Below, one piece after another: positions 24,941-34,068 of a stretch of 64,000 nt of DNA; the first letter of the stretch is position 1; the number at the start of each line of letters is the position of its first letter. The notes under the pieces are model-generated. The model was given only the letters and a program-made list of their open reading frames with translations. It was not told the DNA's origin and searched no databases. The position numbers and the translations under genes were made by a program. The stretch is from Terriglobus sp. RCC_193 (GTDB lineage Bacteria > Acidobacteriota > Terriglobia > Terriglobales > Acidobacteriaceae): assembly GCF_041355105.1 (NCBI RefSeq), contig NZ_JBFUPK010000001.1:124001-188000 (forward strand). Reading direction: 5' to 3'.

Positions 24941-25819
24941 ATGCGAATCTTTGCCGGACTTGTCGCAATCCTTTGCCTCGCACTTCCCATCGCGGCACAG
25001 CAGAAACTCGCTTTCGACATCACCTCCGTGCGCGAGAACAAATCCGGCATCGGTCCCGGGAGCAAAGAACCGAATACCAATGTCCCACTCGGCCCCGGCA
25101 ATGTTTACTCGCCTACCGGTGGCCAGCTTAATCTGCGCAATATTGAATTTCTTCAGATCATCTCCTTCGCGTGGAAACTGACGCTGCCGCAGCGCGATGC
25201 TTTCCGCGATATGGCCCCACCATGGGCACGCGAAGCGCGTTTCGACATTCAGGCGCGCACCGACAAGTCCGATGTCACCAAGGACGAACTTCGTCTCATG
25301 ATGCGTTCCTTGCTTGAGGAACGCTTCGGCCTCGTCGTCCATTACGAGACCCGCACTGCATCCGTGTATTCGCTCCAACTCCTCAAGCCAGATACCTTTG
25401 GCCCGCACTTCCGCAAACACACCGGCACGTGTTCCACCGACTTCAAGGGCAAGACGACCGACGATGCGGATGCCGAAGGTTATCCCCAGGTGTGCGGCGG
25501 TCTCTTGATGCTTGCGGGCAGCAACAGCACGCACTTCCGCATCGGTGCACGTGATATGCCCATCACCGTCTTTGCCACTTCATTGACCGGTTGGGGCGAC
25601 CTCGGTCGCCCTGTCGTGAACGACACTGGCATTACCGGCAACATCGACTTCATCCTCGACTTCATCCCTCCCTACGCGCAGGCAGCCGCTGGAGCAGACG
25701 TGGAAGGGCAGGGCTTTCAGGAAGCACTGCACAAGCAACTGGGAGTGAAACTGGAGCCGCAGAAACAGCCGGTGCCGGTTCTCGTACTCGACCACATCGA
25801 TCATCTTTCAGAGAATTAA
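24941..25819 (+). CDS. TIGR03435 family secreted protein
   Basis: This 292-residue protein has a signal peptide (MRIFAGLVAILCLALPIAAQ) followed by KLAFDITSVRENKSG, the hallmark start of TIGR03435. Other family parts are LNLRNIEFLQIISFAWKLT, RFDIQARTDKSDVTKDELRL, MMRSLLEERFGLVVHYETR, and a C-terminal GRPVVNDTGITGNIDFILDF. The family is greatly expanded in Acidobacteriota such as Solibacter; its function is not established. Two cysteines (GTCSTD and PQVCGG) may pair in the periplasm. It ends just before the DUF6351 gene. Confidence 0.88.
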   Translation: MRIFAGLVAILCLALPIAAQQKLAFDITSVRENKSGIGPGSKEPNTNVPLGPGNVYSPTGGQLNLRNIEFLQIISFAWKLTLPQRDAFRDMAPPWAREARFDIQARTDKSDVTKDELRLMMRSLLEERFGLVVHYETRTASVYSLQLLKPDTFGPHFRKHTGTCSTDFKGKTTDDADAEGYPQVCGGLLMLAGSNSTHFRIGARDMPITVFATSLTGWGDLGRPVVNDTGITGNIDFILDFIPPYAQAAAGADVEGQGFQEALHKQLGVKLEPQKQPVPVLVLDHIDHLSEN

Positions 25820-25842
25820 GACAGCGCGGTTATCATGCTGCC

Positions 25843-27981
25843 GTGCTCATTCGGACAGCTTTTCTCGCAGCAGGATTAATCGCCGCCACATCTCCCGCGC
25901 TTTCGCAGACCACGCTCAAAGCCATCTCAACAGATGCATCGCTGGTCACTGGCGGCGACGTTCTTGTGGAGTTGCACACGCTTGCGTCCAAGCCGTCCGT
26001 CACGCTTAACGGCACAGACGTCAGTCGCGCTTTCCACGCAGAAGGGCACAGTGATTATCTCGCGCTCGTCACCGGTCTGCGCAACGGAGCGAACACGCTG
26101 CGCAGCGGAACCGTATTGCTCACGCTGACGAACTACCCCATCGAAGGCCCTGTTTTCTCCGGCCCGCGCATGGCACCCTTCATCTGTCAGACCAACGATT
26201 TCAAACTTCCTGACGGAACAGCGCTGGGGAAACCGCTGGATGAAAACTGCTCCGTTCGCACAGTGGTTCAGTACGTGTATCTGCCGAAGAACTCTTTGCA
26301 ATTCAAACCGCTGAAAGACCTCACCAAGGTCCCGCGCGACGTCGCCATCACCACTACGGCTTCCGGCAACACCGTCAACTTCATCGTCCGCGTGGAAACC
26401 GGAACCATGGATCGCGGCATCTACCAGAACGCTGTTCTCCACGATCCCACCAGCGAACCGCAACCCACGCCGTTCGCCCCGCCGCGTGGATGGAACCACC
26501 ATCTGGTCGCGTTGCAGGGTTCAGGCTGTCCGGGCGGATGGTATGTGCAGGGTACTGCGCTCGGTGTCTCCACGCTGGATCGCGAACGGCTCGCACAGGG
26601 CGACGCACTTTTCTCCAACACGCTCAACCACACCAGCAACTCCTGCAATGCCATCCTGGCCGGTGAAGCCACCGCTATGGGCAAAGAACATTTCATCGAA
26701 ACCTTCGGCGTGCCCGACTGGACGATCTCCATCGGAGGTTCTGGCGGTGCGTATACGTCATTGCAAATCGCCGATGCCTTCCCCGGCCTGATTGACGGTG
26801 TGATGATCCGCGCGACTTTCCCAGATGCGCTGGCCATTGCGCTGGCCGGACTCGATGCGCATCTGCTGATGCATTATTTTCAGGCCACCGCGCCGCTTGC
26901 GCTCACCGGCATGCAGCAGGCAGCTATCGGTGGTTATCCCTCCGTTGACGCCATGATTGATGCGGCAAATCAAGCGCAACGCACCGACCCCGTCCCGCAC
27001 CGCGACGACATCAAGGGCTATCTCTCTGCCATGTGGAAAGACGCGGTCCCGCGGCAACTCCGCTATGACCAGGATAAGAATCCCTCGGGCGCACGGCCTA
27101 CTATCTTTGACTGGGCACGCAACGCCTACGGTGTCGATCCGCAGACGGGCTTCGCTCTCCGCCCGTTCGACAACACGGGCGTGCAATACGGTCTCAGCGC
27201 GCTGAATCGCGGTGTCATCACCACCACGCAGTTCCTCGATCTGAACGAAAAGATCGGCGGCGTCGACAACGATTCCAACTACATTCCCGCACGTACTGCA
27301 GGTAACCTCGATGCTATCCGCCGCACATACCAGTCCGGACTCATGCTTAGTGGCGGAGGCGGCCTCGCCTCCATTCCCATCGTCGACGATGGCACATCCA
27401 AAGAAACGGGCGGCTATCACTACGGTTGGTTTCATTTCGCTTTGCGCGATCGTGTCCGCCAGGCCAACGGTAGTTCGGCGAACATGGTCTTCTGGCGCAA
27501 CATCGTGACTGACGCCGCATCGCAGGACCTGCTGAACCACTGGATCACGGCCTACAAATCCGATACTCGGCCCGGCACACAACGTGACAAAGTCCTTCGC
27601 AACAAGCCCTCTGGCGGCGTTGATGGATGCTTCACCGAGGGCCGTTTCACCCGCGACGAACTCGTCTTTCAGGACGCCACAAGTCCCTGCCAGCGCGACT
27701 ATCCCGTCTACTCCAATGCGCGTCGTGAAGCCGGCGGCCCGCTCGCAGGCAACATCCTAAAATGCACGCTCAAACCCATTGACCCCGCTGATTACAAGAC
27801 GTCGCTCAGTGTCGATGAGCTTGCGCGCCTGAAAACCATCTTTCCCAACGGCGTTTGCGATTGGTCCAAACCCGGTGTTAACCAGGTGCCGCTTATCCCC
27901 TGGCCATCTTTCGGCCCATCGCCCAGGAACCTCGTCTACCAGCCACCTGCCATCGAAAATTCAGCAAAAACGCTAAAATAA
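25843..27981 (+). CDS. DUF6351 family secreted protein (alpha/beta-hydrolase-like)
   Basis: About 712 residues. With GTG 25843 the protein starts with a signal peptide (LIRTAFLAAGLIAATSPALS, ending QT). A beta-rich N-terminal region (TLASKPSVTLNGTDVS; LTNYPIEGPVFSGPRMAPFI) precedes a hydrolase-like core with HHLVALQGSGCPGGW and WTISIGGSGGAYTSLQIAD. The latter is a G-x-S/G-x-G elbow reading GGSGGA. Paired cysteines suggest disulfides. I recognise this as DUF6351, mostly in soil bacteria, with no settled substrate. The frame extends upstream to 25591, but that part overlaps the TIGR03435 gene and lacks protein-like content. Confidence 0.75.
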   Translation: MLIRTAFLAAGLIAATSPALSQTTLKAISTDASLVTGGDVLVELHTLASKPSVTLNGTDVSRAFHAEGHSDYLALVTGLRNGANTLRSGTVLLTLTNYPIEGPVFSGPRMAPFICQTNDFKLPDGTALGKPLDENCSVRTVVQYVYLPKNSLQFKPLKDLTKVPRDVAITTTASGNTVNFIVRVETGTMDRGIYQNAVLHDPTSEPQPTPFAPPRGWNHHLVALQGSGCPGGWYVQGTALGVSTLDRERLAQGDALFSNTLNHTSNSCNAILAGEATAMGKEHFIETFGVPDWTISIGGSGGAYTSLQIADAFPGLIDGVMIRATFPDALAIALAGLDAHLLMHYFQATAPLALTGMQQAAIGGYPSVDAMIDAANQAQRTDPVPHRDDIKGYLSAMWKDAVPRQLRYDQDKNPSGARPTIFDWARNAYGVDPQTGFALRPFDNTGVQYGLSALNRGVITTTQFLDLNEKIGGVDNDSNYIPARTAGNLDAIRRTYQSGLMLSGGGGLASIPIVDDGTSKETGGYHYGWFHFALRDRVRQANGSSANMVFWRNIVTDAASQDLLNHWITAYKSDTRPGTQRDKVLRNKPSGGVDGCFTEGRFTRDELVFQDATSPCQRDYPVYSNARREAGGPLAGNILKCTLKPIDPADYKTSLSVDELARLKTIFPNGVCDWSKPGVNQVPLIPWPSFGPSPRNLVYQPPAIENSAKTLK

Positions 27982-28002
27982 AGGGCAGGGAAATAACGAA
28001 TT

Positions 28003-28425
28003 ATGATGACCAACACCAATCCGCTCTACACCGACGAGCACGCAGCCGCCGGGACCAAAGAGCCCATGCCCGCTATCGAGACGTGGCAGAACCAGTTCCG
28101 CTCCTACGAGATACTCATCGACGACCCGGAGTTTACCAGCGTGTGTCCCCGCACCGGCCTGCCGGACTTCGGCCACATCATCATCCGCTACATGCCAAAG
28201 GACAAGTGCCTGGAACTGAAGAGCCTGAAAGAATATCTCTTCTGCTACCGCAACCTTGGCATCTTCCAGGAAAACATCTGCAACCGCATCCTTGACGACA
28301 TGGTCACTGCCTGCGATCCCATCTGGGCCGAGGTCAAAGGTGACTTCCGCCCCCGTGGCGGTATCAGCACTGTGGTTACGGCGACCTATCCGCGCCCGCA
28401 CGATCAAACCACACCGCCCAGGTAA
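28003..28425 (+). CDS. queF: NADPH-dependent 7-cyano-7-deazaguanine reductase
   Basis: This 140-residue type I QueF reduces preQ0 to preQ1 in queuosine synthesis. The catalytic Cys and Asp lie in FTSVCPRTGLPDFGHI (Cys about 48, Asp about 55). The NADPH/substrate motif ELKSLKEYLFCYRNLGIFQE is present, followed by FRPRGGISTVV. Length is normal for unimodular QueF. It lies 21 bp after the DUF6351 gene, so may share its transcript, and ends before a hairpin. No preQ1 riboswitch is seen upstream. Confidence 0.95.
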   Translation: MMTNTNPLYTDEHAAAGTKEPMPAIETWQNQFRSYEILIDDPEFTSVCPRTGLPDFGHIIIRYMPKDKCLELKSLKEYLFCYRNLGIFQENICNRILDDMVTACDPIWAEVKGDFRPRGGISTVVTATYPRPHDQTTPPR

Positions 28426-28454
28426 GTCACTGACCGGTTGTGTCATGAAACGCG

Positions 28455-28485
28455 AAAACGGACCCACTTCAAACGGGTCCATTTT
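28455..28485. terminator. Terminator after queF
   Basis: An 11-bp stem with one mismatch (AAAACGGACCC / GGGTCCATTTT) and a 9-nt loop is followed by CTTT. It lies between the convergent queF and GNAT genes. Confidence 0.75.
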
Positions 28486-28535
28486 CTTTGGCAGAACTTT
28501 GCTTTTATCACCAGGACAAAGTGGTCACCGCGTGT

Positions 28536-29531
28536 TCATCGACTATTCCGAGTCCACACATTCGCACGGAACGCCAGCCGCGTCCGAAATCCAAGGCTTT
28601 CATACAGCCCTTTTGCTGGAGTGTTTGCTTCGGTCACCGTGAGCGTAATGGCTCGCGTACCCTTTTGTGCCAGTTGCGTGGCCACATGCCTCAGCAGCAT
28701 CCTGCCCATTCCATAGCCACGCCGCCTTGGCGACACGCAAAGCTGCGTGATGTGTGCCACGCCAACATCCACTTTTGATACCAGCGCGATGGCCTCGAGC
28801 TGACTGCTACGTTCATCCCTCACGACAAAGCTGTTTTCCGCATCGAATACGCCGCATCCGGGAAAACGCACAATGTTGTGCAGGAACCGCAGCGATCCCT
28901 GTACGGTGCGGTATTGATCGTTGATATTGGAGTCGCCGTGGGCTTCATACGCGCGATGGATCAGGTCGCCCGCGGGCTGATAGCAGGGGGCCGTCCAGCG
29001 CACCAGCTTTAGATGTTGCGGCAGCTTCGGTAGCACCTCGTCCTCACGCCGAACCAGACTTCCTTCTGGAATCAGCTCTCGCATATCCGGCAGATTCACT
29101 TCCATGAACAGACGTGCGTGTGCATGAAACTCGTGTTCCTCGAACGGCTCCTGCAATTCGCTGCTCTCCAGCAGCAACTGCGATTCGATCCTGTCTACGC
29201 CCGGCGTATGTTGCAACATGGGCAGCAGGTGATGCAGCAGTGTGATCTCCAACTCGCGAGCATCTTCGCCTACAGCGAACACGTCGCCCACCACGGCCTT
29301 CTGCGTTTCATAGACGGAAAAACAATACCCATGCACCGCGCCCGTAGTGCGTTCCACCGCCACAAATCCCGGCAAAATGCGCGAATCCAGATAGCCCAGC
29401 AGCAGCGCGATGGATTCGGAATAGTCCCATCGCAGCCTGTCATGCCACAGCCGCCCCTCTTCCGCCAGCAATTCGCGGAGGTCGCGGCCCGTATACAGCC
29501 GCAGATCACGTATGTCGTATCGTTCCAGCAC
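28536..29531 (-). CDS. GNAT family N-acetyltransferase
   Basis: This 331-residue protein has its recognisable GNAT domain in the C-terminal half: AHITQLCVSPRRRGYGMGRM is the acetyl-CoA pyrophosphate-binding motif, then TLTVTEANTPAKGLYESLGF. The N-terminal half is a second, weaker GNAT-like fold (GFVAVERTTGAVHGYCFSVY), so it may be a tandem or fused acetyltransferase. The substrate, protein or small molecule, is not evident. It follows the GT39 gene by 76 bp on the same strand, in the rbfA-nrnA direction. Confidence 0.8.
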   Translation of the reverse strand: MLERYDIRDLRLYTGRDLRELLAEEGRLWHDRLRWDYSESIALLLGYLDSRILPGFVAVERTTGAVHGYCFSVYETQKAVVGDVFAVGEDARELEITLLHHLLPMLQHTPGVDRIESQLLLESSELQEPFEEHEFHAHARLFMEVNLPDMRELIPEGSLVRREDEVLPKLPQHLKLVRWTAPCYQPAGDLIHRAYEAHGDSNINDQYRTVQGSLRFLHNIVRFPGCGVFDAENSFVVRDERSSQLEAIALVSKVDVGVAHITQLCVSPRRRGYGMGRMLLRHVATQLAQKGTRAITLTVTEANTPAKGLYESLGFRTRLAFRANVWTRNSR

Positions 29532-29607
29532 GTCTTCCCATCGCTGAGAGTAGACGGTTTTGTCTTTGTTTTGCAGGGTTTATGTAATTGGGGAACCTCT
29601 TTGGTTC

Positions 29608-31476
29608 CTACTGCAGGGCATCCACGTGATACACCGCGAGACCCTGCCACACATTCACAAACATCAGCTTGTAATGTCGCCAGGGTAGCAGCTTCTGCAG
29701 CAGGGCCGTATCGCCCGAACGAATCACCAGGATGTGTTCCTCGTTGGGAACGCCTGTGATTACGCTTTGTTTCTCTGTAGCGGACTCTTCCTGCAGGTAG
29801 TGGCGCAGTGGCTGGTTGCGATAAAAGCACAGCCCGTAATCCGTATCGCGTCGGATGTGGTGGGTCACCAGAAGCTTCACATCCGGCGCCATCTGCTGAA
29901 TCTGTCGTGCCATGGGCCGCGCCGAATAGTTCTCATCCAGCAGCCAACCGTTACGGTGCAGCAGGAAAAATAGCAGGCATAACACCGGCACTAAAGTCAG
30001 TGGTCGTAGCCACTGCAGTCCAAACCGCCGTGTAAGAAGCACGATCGCTACGCCTGTCACCAGCGCAATTGATGCGGCCCACACCAGTGTTGGCAATGGT
30101 GGAATCATGCGTTGATACACCATGTACTGCGGGCACAGCAGTAGCACGAACGTCAGGATGCCGCACATCACTCCATGTGACACCATCAGCCAACGTGGCA
30201 ATCCGGCGCGACGCACGCGATAGAGGTAGTCGCCGGTCAGAATCGTGATCGGGGGAATGGCGGGCAGAATATATCCCGGCAGTTTCGATCCGGAGAACGA
30301 AAAGAACACCACCGGAAAGATGGCCCACAGCACCAGAAACTCAGGGAACGCATCGCCCGCGCGCGTATGTCCCAGGTAACGCGCAGGCTTATGCCGCACA
30401 CGCCACTCTGCCCACGCGATGTCCACGGAATCCCACAGCGCTCGCAACGCCACAACTGTCCACGGCATCAGTGCCAGCAGCAGCACAATCAGGTAATAGA
30501 ACGGGTTCTGATGGTGCTGGTAGCGGTCTGACGCAAATCGCTGCAGATTCTGCTCAAACAGGAAGAACTTGTAAAACGTGGGATTGCGTAACTGCACCGC
30601 GATAAACCAGGGCAGCACGATCGCCAGGAACAGGCAGATGCCCGGCAGCCAGATCATGCGGCGCAGCACCTGCCATTCCCGTCTCAATCCAACAAACAGC
30701 AGGATGATGCTGACAGAAAGAAAGATGGCTACTGGCCCTTTGGCCAACGTGGCGATGCCGCCAAAGAAGTACAGGTCAAACAGCCAGAACTTCTTGCCTG
30801 TCTCGTACCATGCATACCAGCCCAGCATGCCGATGCAGAATGGTGCGGCAAGCTGCATATCCGTGCTTGCACCGCGCGCAAACGCGACAATCGCCACAGC
30901 AGACGCCGTAATCAGTGCAGCATCCAGGTGGCCACCTGCGCGGAATCTCCGCATATGCAGAAAGATCAGGAACACCAGAGCAAATGCGCCAGTAGCACTC
31001 GACAATCGCGCAGCCCAGTCGCTCTTGCCAAACTCCTTGTAGAAGCTCATGGTGCGCCAGTAATACAGCGCTGGCTTCTCCAGCCACGGATGACCGTACA
31101 GGATCGGCGTAATGGTCCCGCCTTCTGCGCAGAGAAAGCTCGCGTGGATGTCCTTCCAACGCAGCGAACGTGGGATTACCCGGGCATCCAATGCATGGCA
31201 GACAGCCGAGTGTTCTTCCAGCATCTCCACTGCAATTTGCGCATATCGCGGCTCATCCGCGCCCACCAGTCCAATCGCCGGTTGTGAAATCACTGCCGGC
31301 CCGACGCGAAATGGCACAAGACCGAAGAACAAGAGCGCCGCCGTTACGACGCACAACACTACCAGCTCGCGCAATGTGCATGCGGCTTCCGTCTGCATCC
31401 ATGCGCGCCAACCCAGCGGCTGCGTGGAAAGATCATCCGGCGGAGTCGCCGATTCGTTCTGTATGGGTTCGTTCAC
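29608..31476 (-). CDS. ArnT-like GT39 family membrane glycosyltransferase
   Basis: This 622-residue inner-membrane protein has about 12 helices. The first large loop carries GADEPRYAQIAVEMLEE, the DEPRYA motif of ArnT/PMT enzymes that use polyprenyl-phosphate sugars on the periplasmic face. GHPWLEKPALYYW and the GIATLAKGPVAIFL helix also fit. The C-terminal 120 residues form a soluble periplasmic domain (HHIRRDTDYGLCFYRNQPLR). It could add a sugar to lipid A or another envelope acceptor. It is in line with nrnA (24 bp apart). Confidence 0.87.
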   Translation of the reverse strand: MNEPIQNESATPPDDLSTQPLGWRAWMQTEAACTLRELVVLCVVTAALLFFGLVPFRVGPAVISQPAIGLVGADEPRYAQIAVEMLEEHSAVCHALDARVIPRSLRWKDIHASFLCAEGGTITPILYGHPWLEKPALYYWRTMSFYKEFGKSDWAARLSSATGAFALVFLIFLHMRRFRAGGHLDAALITASAVAIVAFARGASTDMQLAAPFCIGMLGWYAWYETGKKFWLFDLYFFGGIATLAKGPVAIFLSVSIILLFVGLRREWQVLRRMIWLPGICLFLAIVLPWFIAVQLRNPTFYKFFLFEQNLQRFASDRYQHHQNPFYYLIVLLLALMPWTVVALRALWDSVDIAWAEWRVRHKPARYLGHTRAGDAFPEFLVLWAIFPVVFFSFSGSKLPGYILPAIPPITILTGDYLYRVRRAGLPRWLMVSHGVMCGILTFVLLLCPQYMVYQRMIPPLPTLVWAASIALVTGVAIVLLTRRFGLQWLRPLTLVPVLCLLFFLLHRNGWLLDENYSARPMARQIQQMAPDVKLLVTHHIRRDTDYGLCFYRNQPLRHYLQEESATEKQSVITGVPNEEHILVIRSGDTALLQKLLPWRHYKLMFVNVWQGLAVYHVDALQ

Positions 31477-31500
31477 GGTTTGGGACTGCCGAATCTGAGG

Positions 31501-32553
31501 CTAACAGACAGTCCCGGCGGACGCGGCACGTTCGATCTCTTCGTACATGGCAGCCAGCACACGCGTGACCGAAACATCGAATGGTCCCTCCAGCGTGCAA
31601 CCTGCGGCGTTCCGGTGTCCGCCGCCACCAAGACGGCTGGCCACGGCAGAAACATCCACGCTTGACTTGGATCGCAGGGAAGTCCGAAACCCTACAGGTC
31701 CACCACAGGTTTCCCGCAGAAACACAGCAGCCTCTACGCCTGCAATGGAAATCAGATAATTCACCGTACCTTCAGAATCCTCATCCGTTGCGGAGAATTC
31801 TGTCAGGTCGTCCTGCGTAATCCACGACCATGCCACACCCTGCTCAATCCGTATCCGCGACAGCGCCCGCCCCAGCAGTTGAATGCGGCAGACCGGTACG
31901 CTATAGAGCACGTCGCGCGCCACGCTGTCCGCCTTTGCGCCCAGGTCAATCAGCGCATGCGCCAGGGTAAAGGTATCCGCCGACGTTCCGGGATAGGTGA
32001 ACGAGCCCGTATCGGTCATCAGCGCTGTATATAGGCAGGTGGCAATCGCCGGGGTCACGTCCACACCCAGGGCCATCGCCACCTCAAACACCATCGCCGC
32101 CACCGCCGAGGCCTCTGGATCAATCCAGTTCAAGGTGCCGAAGTGTACTCCGGTCAGGTGGTGGTCGATATTCAGAATGCGCATGGCATCCAGCCCTGTC
32201 AGGCCGGTGCGCAGGGTGCCATCACATTCCAGGACGATGACCACGTCATACGCGGATGCATCCACCTCACGCGCCTGTCGAATCCGCCCAATACCTGGCA
32301 GCGTCCGGTACACCTGCGGTACGGGATCGGCCAGGACCATGTCCACCTCTTTGTCCATGCGGTGCAGAATGCTTCCCATGGCCAGCGTCGATCCCACCGC
32401 ATCGCCATCCGGGCGTGCATGTGACGTTACCAGGAAACGGCGATGCTGCCGTATCTCCTCTGCAATCTGCTGCAAGGGCGTCTCCGCCGGCTCCGGCTGT
32501 GGATCGAAATCCTGCGACACATCATGGGAATAGCGCAAGGGTGTGAACGCCAT
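31501..32553 (-). CDS. nrnA: DHH-family oligoribonuclease/PAP phosphatase
   Basis: This 350-residue DHH/DHHA1 phosphoesterase degrades nano-RNA and may also hydrolyse pAp. Motifs: TSHARPDGDAVGS (motif I), IVLECDG, NIDHHLTGVHFG (the DHH), DTGSFTYPGTSADTF, and the C-terminal DHHA1 box RLGGGGHRNAAGCTLEG. Its start shares one base with the rbfA stop (TGATG), a placement that is common for nrnA beside rbfA in many bacteria. Confidence 0.93.
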   Translation of the reverse strand: MAFTPLRYSHDVSQDFDPQPEPAETPLQQIAEEIRQHRRFLVTSHARPDGDAVGSTLAMGSILHRMDKEVDMVLADPVPQVYRTLPGIGRIRQAREVDASAYDVVIVLECDGTLRTGLTGLDAMRILNIDHHLTGVHFGTLNWIDPEASAVAAMVFEVAMALGVDVTPAIATCLYTALMTDTGSFTYPGTSADTFTLAHALIDLGAKADSVARDVLYSVPVCRIQLLGRALSRIRIEQGVAWSWITQDDLTEFSATDEDSEGTVNYLISIAGVEAAVFLRETCGGPVGFRTSLRSKSSVDVSAVASRLGGGGHRNAAGCTLEGPFDVSVTRVLAAMYEEIERAASAGTVC

Positions 32554-32954
32554 CAGGATGGATTGGCCTCCGTGGCTCCGGCGCGTCGCCGTCCTTCACG
32601 TTTCTTCATCCGCGTCAGCAACGTGGTCATGCGCGCATTAATCTTCTCAGACCGGTCAATATGAAACGATAGATCCGGTAGATGTCGTGTCCCCATACGG
32701 TCGAGCAACTCGGCGCGAATGTAACCCTTGGCCGCGCGCAGGCCGTCGAGAGTGCGCTGCTCATCGCCCTCGTCGCCGTTTACAGCCACATACACATGGC
32801 CGCTCTTACCGCCGGGTTCCAGCGTTACCTCTGTCACCGTCACCGACCCGATGCGTGGATCGGAAAGTTCGCCGTCAATAATGACGCCAATTTCTTCCCG
32901 AAGCGTCTCCTGGACACGGTTCCGATGATGTTCTCTTGCGCGATGCTCCGGCAT
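32553..32954 (-). CDS. rbfA: Ribosome-binding factor A
   Basis: This 133-residue protein binds the immature 30S subunit and helps 16S rRNA 5' maturation, notably in the cold. The KH-like fold is shown by HHRNRVQETLREEIGVII, LSDPRIGSVTVTEVTLEPGG, HVYVAVNGDEGDEQRTLDGL and RHLPDLSFHIDRSEKINARM. The basic tail KKREGRRRAGATEA is typical. It heads a minus-strand run into nrnA. InfB and NusA, often nearby, are not in the window. Confidence 0.95.
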   Translation of the reverse strand: MPEHRAREHHRNRVQETLREEIGVIIDGELSDPRIGSVTVTEVTLEPGGKSGHVYVAVNGDEGDEQRTLDGLRAAKGYIRAELLDRMGTRHLPDLSFHIDRSEKINARMTTLLTRMKKREGRRRAGATEANPS

Positions 32955-33113
32955 GGCAACTTCCCCGTTTCTGACAGTTCAGGATACCAAAGCAGGGGGC
33001 GTGGAAATCGGGGGAATAAAAACTTGGCGTTTCTGGTAACTTCCTGCATTCGTTCCGGTCATGTGAGACGTATTGAAAAGTGACAGGCTGTTTGAGAAGT
33101 AAGGAAAAATCGG

Positions 33114-33635
33114 GTGACGGCAACCGAAGACGAGTTTCGCGACATCGTTGAGAGCCACAGTTCCATGGTCTTTTCCGTGGCCCTGCGGCTTGTCGGCGAC
33201 CGCGGTCTGGCAGAGGAAGTGGCCCAGGATGTCTTCCTGGAGCTGCATAACTGGCTTCCTCGGCTGGAAAGCGCGGACCACGTGCGTCACTGGCTTCGTC
33301 GCGTCGCCACCCACCGTTCGACAGACGCTCTCCGTCGCCGCAAGGTACGGCCAGAGGGCCAGTCCGACGAGTGGGAAGACAAACACGACCGCCCCGGCGA
33401 TTCCGGCGGATCAGACTGCGGTTCTATGGGGGTTGCCATGGAACGTATGCTGCACAGCCTGCCGGAGGCACAACGTACCGTGCTGGTACTTCGTTATGGC
33501 GAAGATCTCACACCGGAAGAGATCGCCCGTACCACCGGTGATCCAGTGGCCACCGTAAAGAGCCATCTGCAGCGCGGCCTGCAACTCTTACGCCGCAAAG
33601 GATCGGTAGTTTTGAAGGAGTATGTCCGTGGATAA
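33114..33635 (+). CDS. ECF-family RNA polymerase sigma factor
   Basis: This 173-residue sigma-70 family factor has region 2 (SMVFSVALRLVGDRGLAEEV, then AQDVFLELHNWL) and region 4 (LPEAQRTVLVLRYGEDLTPE, then EIARTTGDPVATVKSHLQRG). The GTG start at 33114 has AAGGA 8 bp upstream. It directs polymerase to a small regulon and is normally held by an anti-sigma factor. The next gene, overlapping by a few bases and encoding a one-helix membrane protein, is the likely partner. A DUF4252 gene follows. Confidence 0.9.
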   Translation: MTATEDEFRDIVESHSSMVFSVALRLVGDRGLAEEVAQDVFLELHNWLPRLESADHVRHWLRRVATHRSTDALRRRKVRPEGQSDEWEDKHDRPGDSGGSDCGSMGVAMERMLHSLPEAQRTVLVLRYGEDLTPEEIARTTGDPVATVKSHLQRGLQLLRRKGSVVLKEYVRG

Positions 33636-34035
33636 ATTCGAGCGGAACGAACAGATGGAAATCGAGGAGTTGGAGCATGACTTGCGCGCATGTATGCGCC
33701 ACGTTCCCGCCCCGGAAGGATTTACGGATCGCGTTATGCAGCGCGTCGCGACCCGCGAAGCTACACGAAAGCAGAAGAGTCGTCTTGCCGTCTTTGCTTC
33801 GGCCCACAAGCGAGCCGGATGGTGGACTCTCGTTGCCGCAACGCTTCTCTTCGCTATCGGTGGCGACATGGTGCATCTGCACCGCGTCCGCGAAGAACGG
33901 CGCGCGACCGAAGCGCAGCAGCAGCTTGATCTCGCTCTGCAGTTGACCAACCACGCTCTGGATCAGGTGGACACCAGCATGGAGCGCACCAGCGCCGCAC
34001 GCTTCACCCAGATCGCGCTGGAACTGGCGAAATAA
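33628..34035 (+). CDS. Putative membrane anti-sigma factor
   Basis: About 135 residues. The N-terminal cytoplasmic segment (IEELEHDLRACMRHVPAPEG, then FTDRVMQRV) precedes one transmembrane helix (about 65-82, WWTLVAATLLFAIGGDMV) and a helical C-terminal tail rich in Gln, Leu and Glu. GTG 33628 is preferred: GGAG lies 7 bp upstream of it but only 1 bp upstream of ATG 33622. The coding region overlaps the sigma gene, a sign of coupled synthesis. No zinc-binding HxxxCxxC motif is seen, so it is not a ZAS-type anti-sigma. The role is inferred from position. Confidence 0.6.
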   Translation: MDKFERNEQMEIEELEHDLRACMRHVPAPEGFTDRVMQRVATREATRKQKSRLAVFASAHKRAGWWTLVAATLLFAIGGDMVHLHRVREERRATEAQQQLDLALQLTNHALDQVDTSMERTSAARFTQIALELAK

Positions 34036-34068
34036 CTTTTTGAACCCAGGTTTTTGAGGATAAGTACG

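Noticed and set aside
24149-25534. 461-codon minus-strand frame across the SDR and TIGR03435 genes
   Set aside because: It crosses two well-supported plus-strand genes and a repeat, with no family-like sequence.
27982-28002. Possible preQ1 riboswitch before queF
   Set aside because: Only 21 bp separate queF from the preceding gene and no preQ1 motif is visible.
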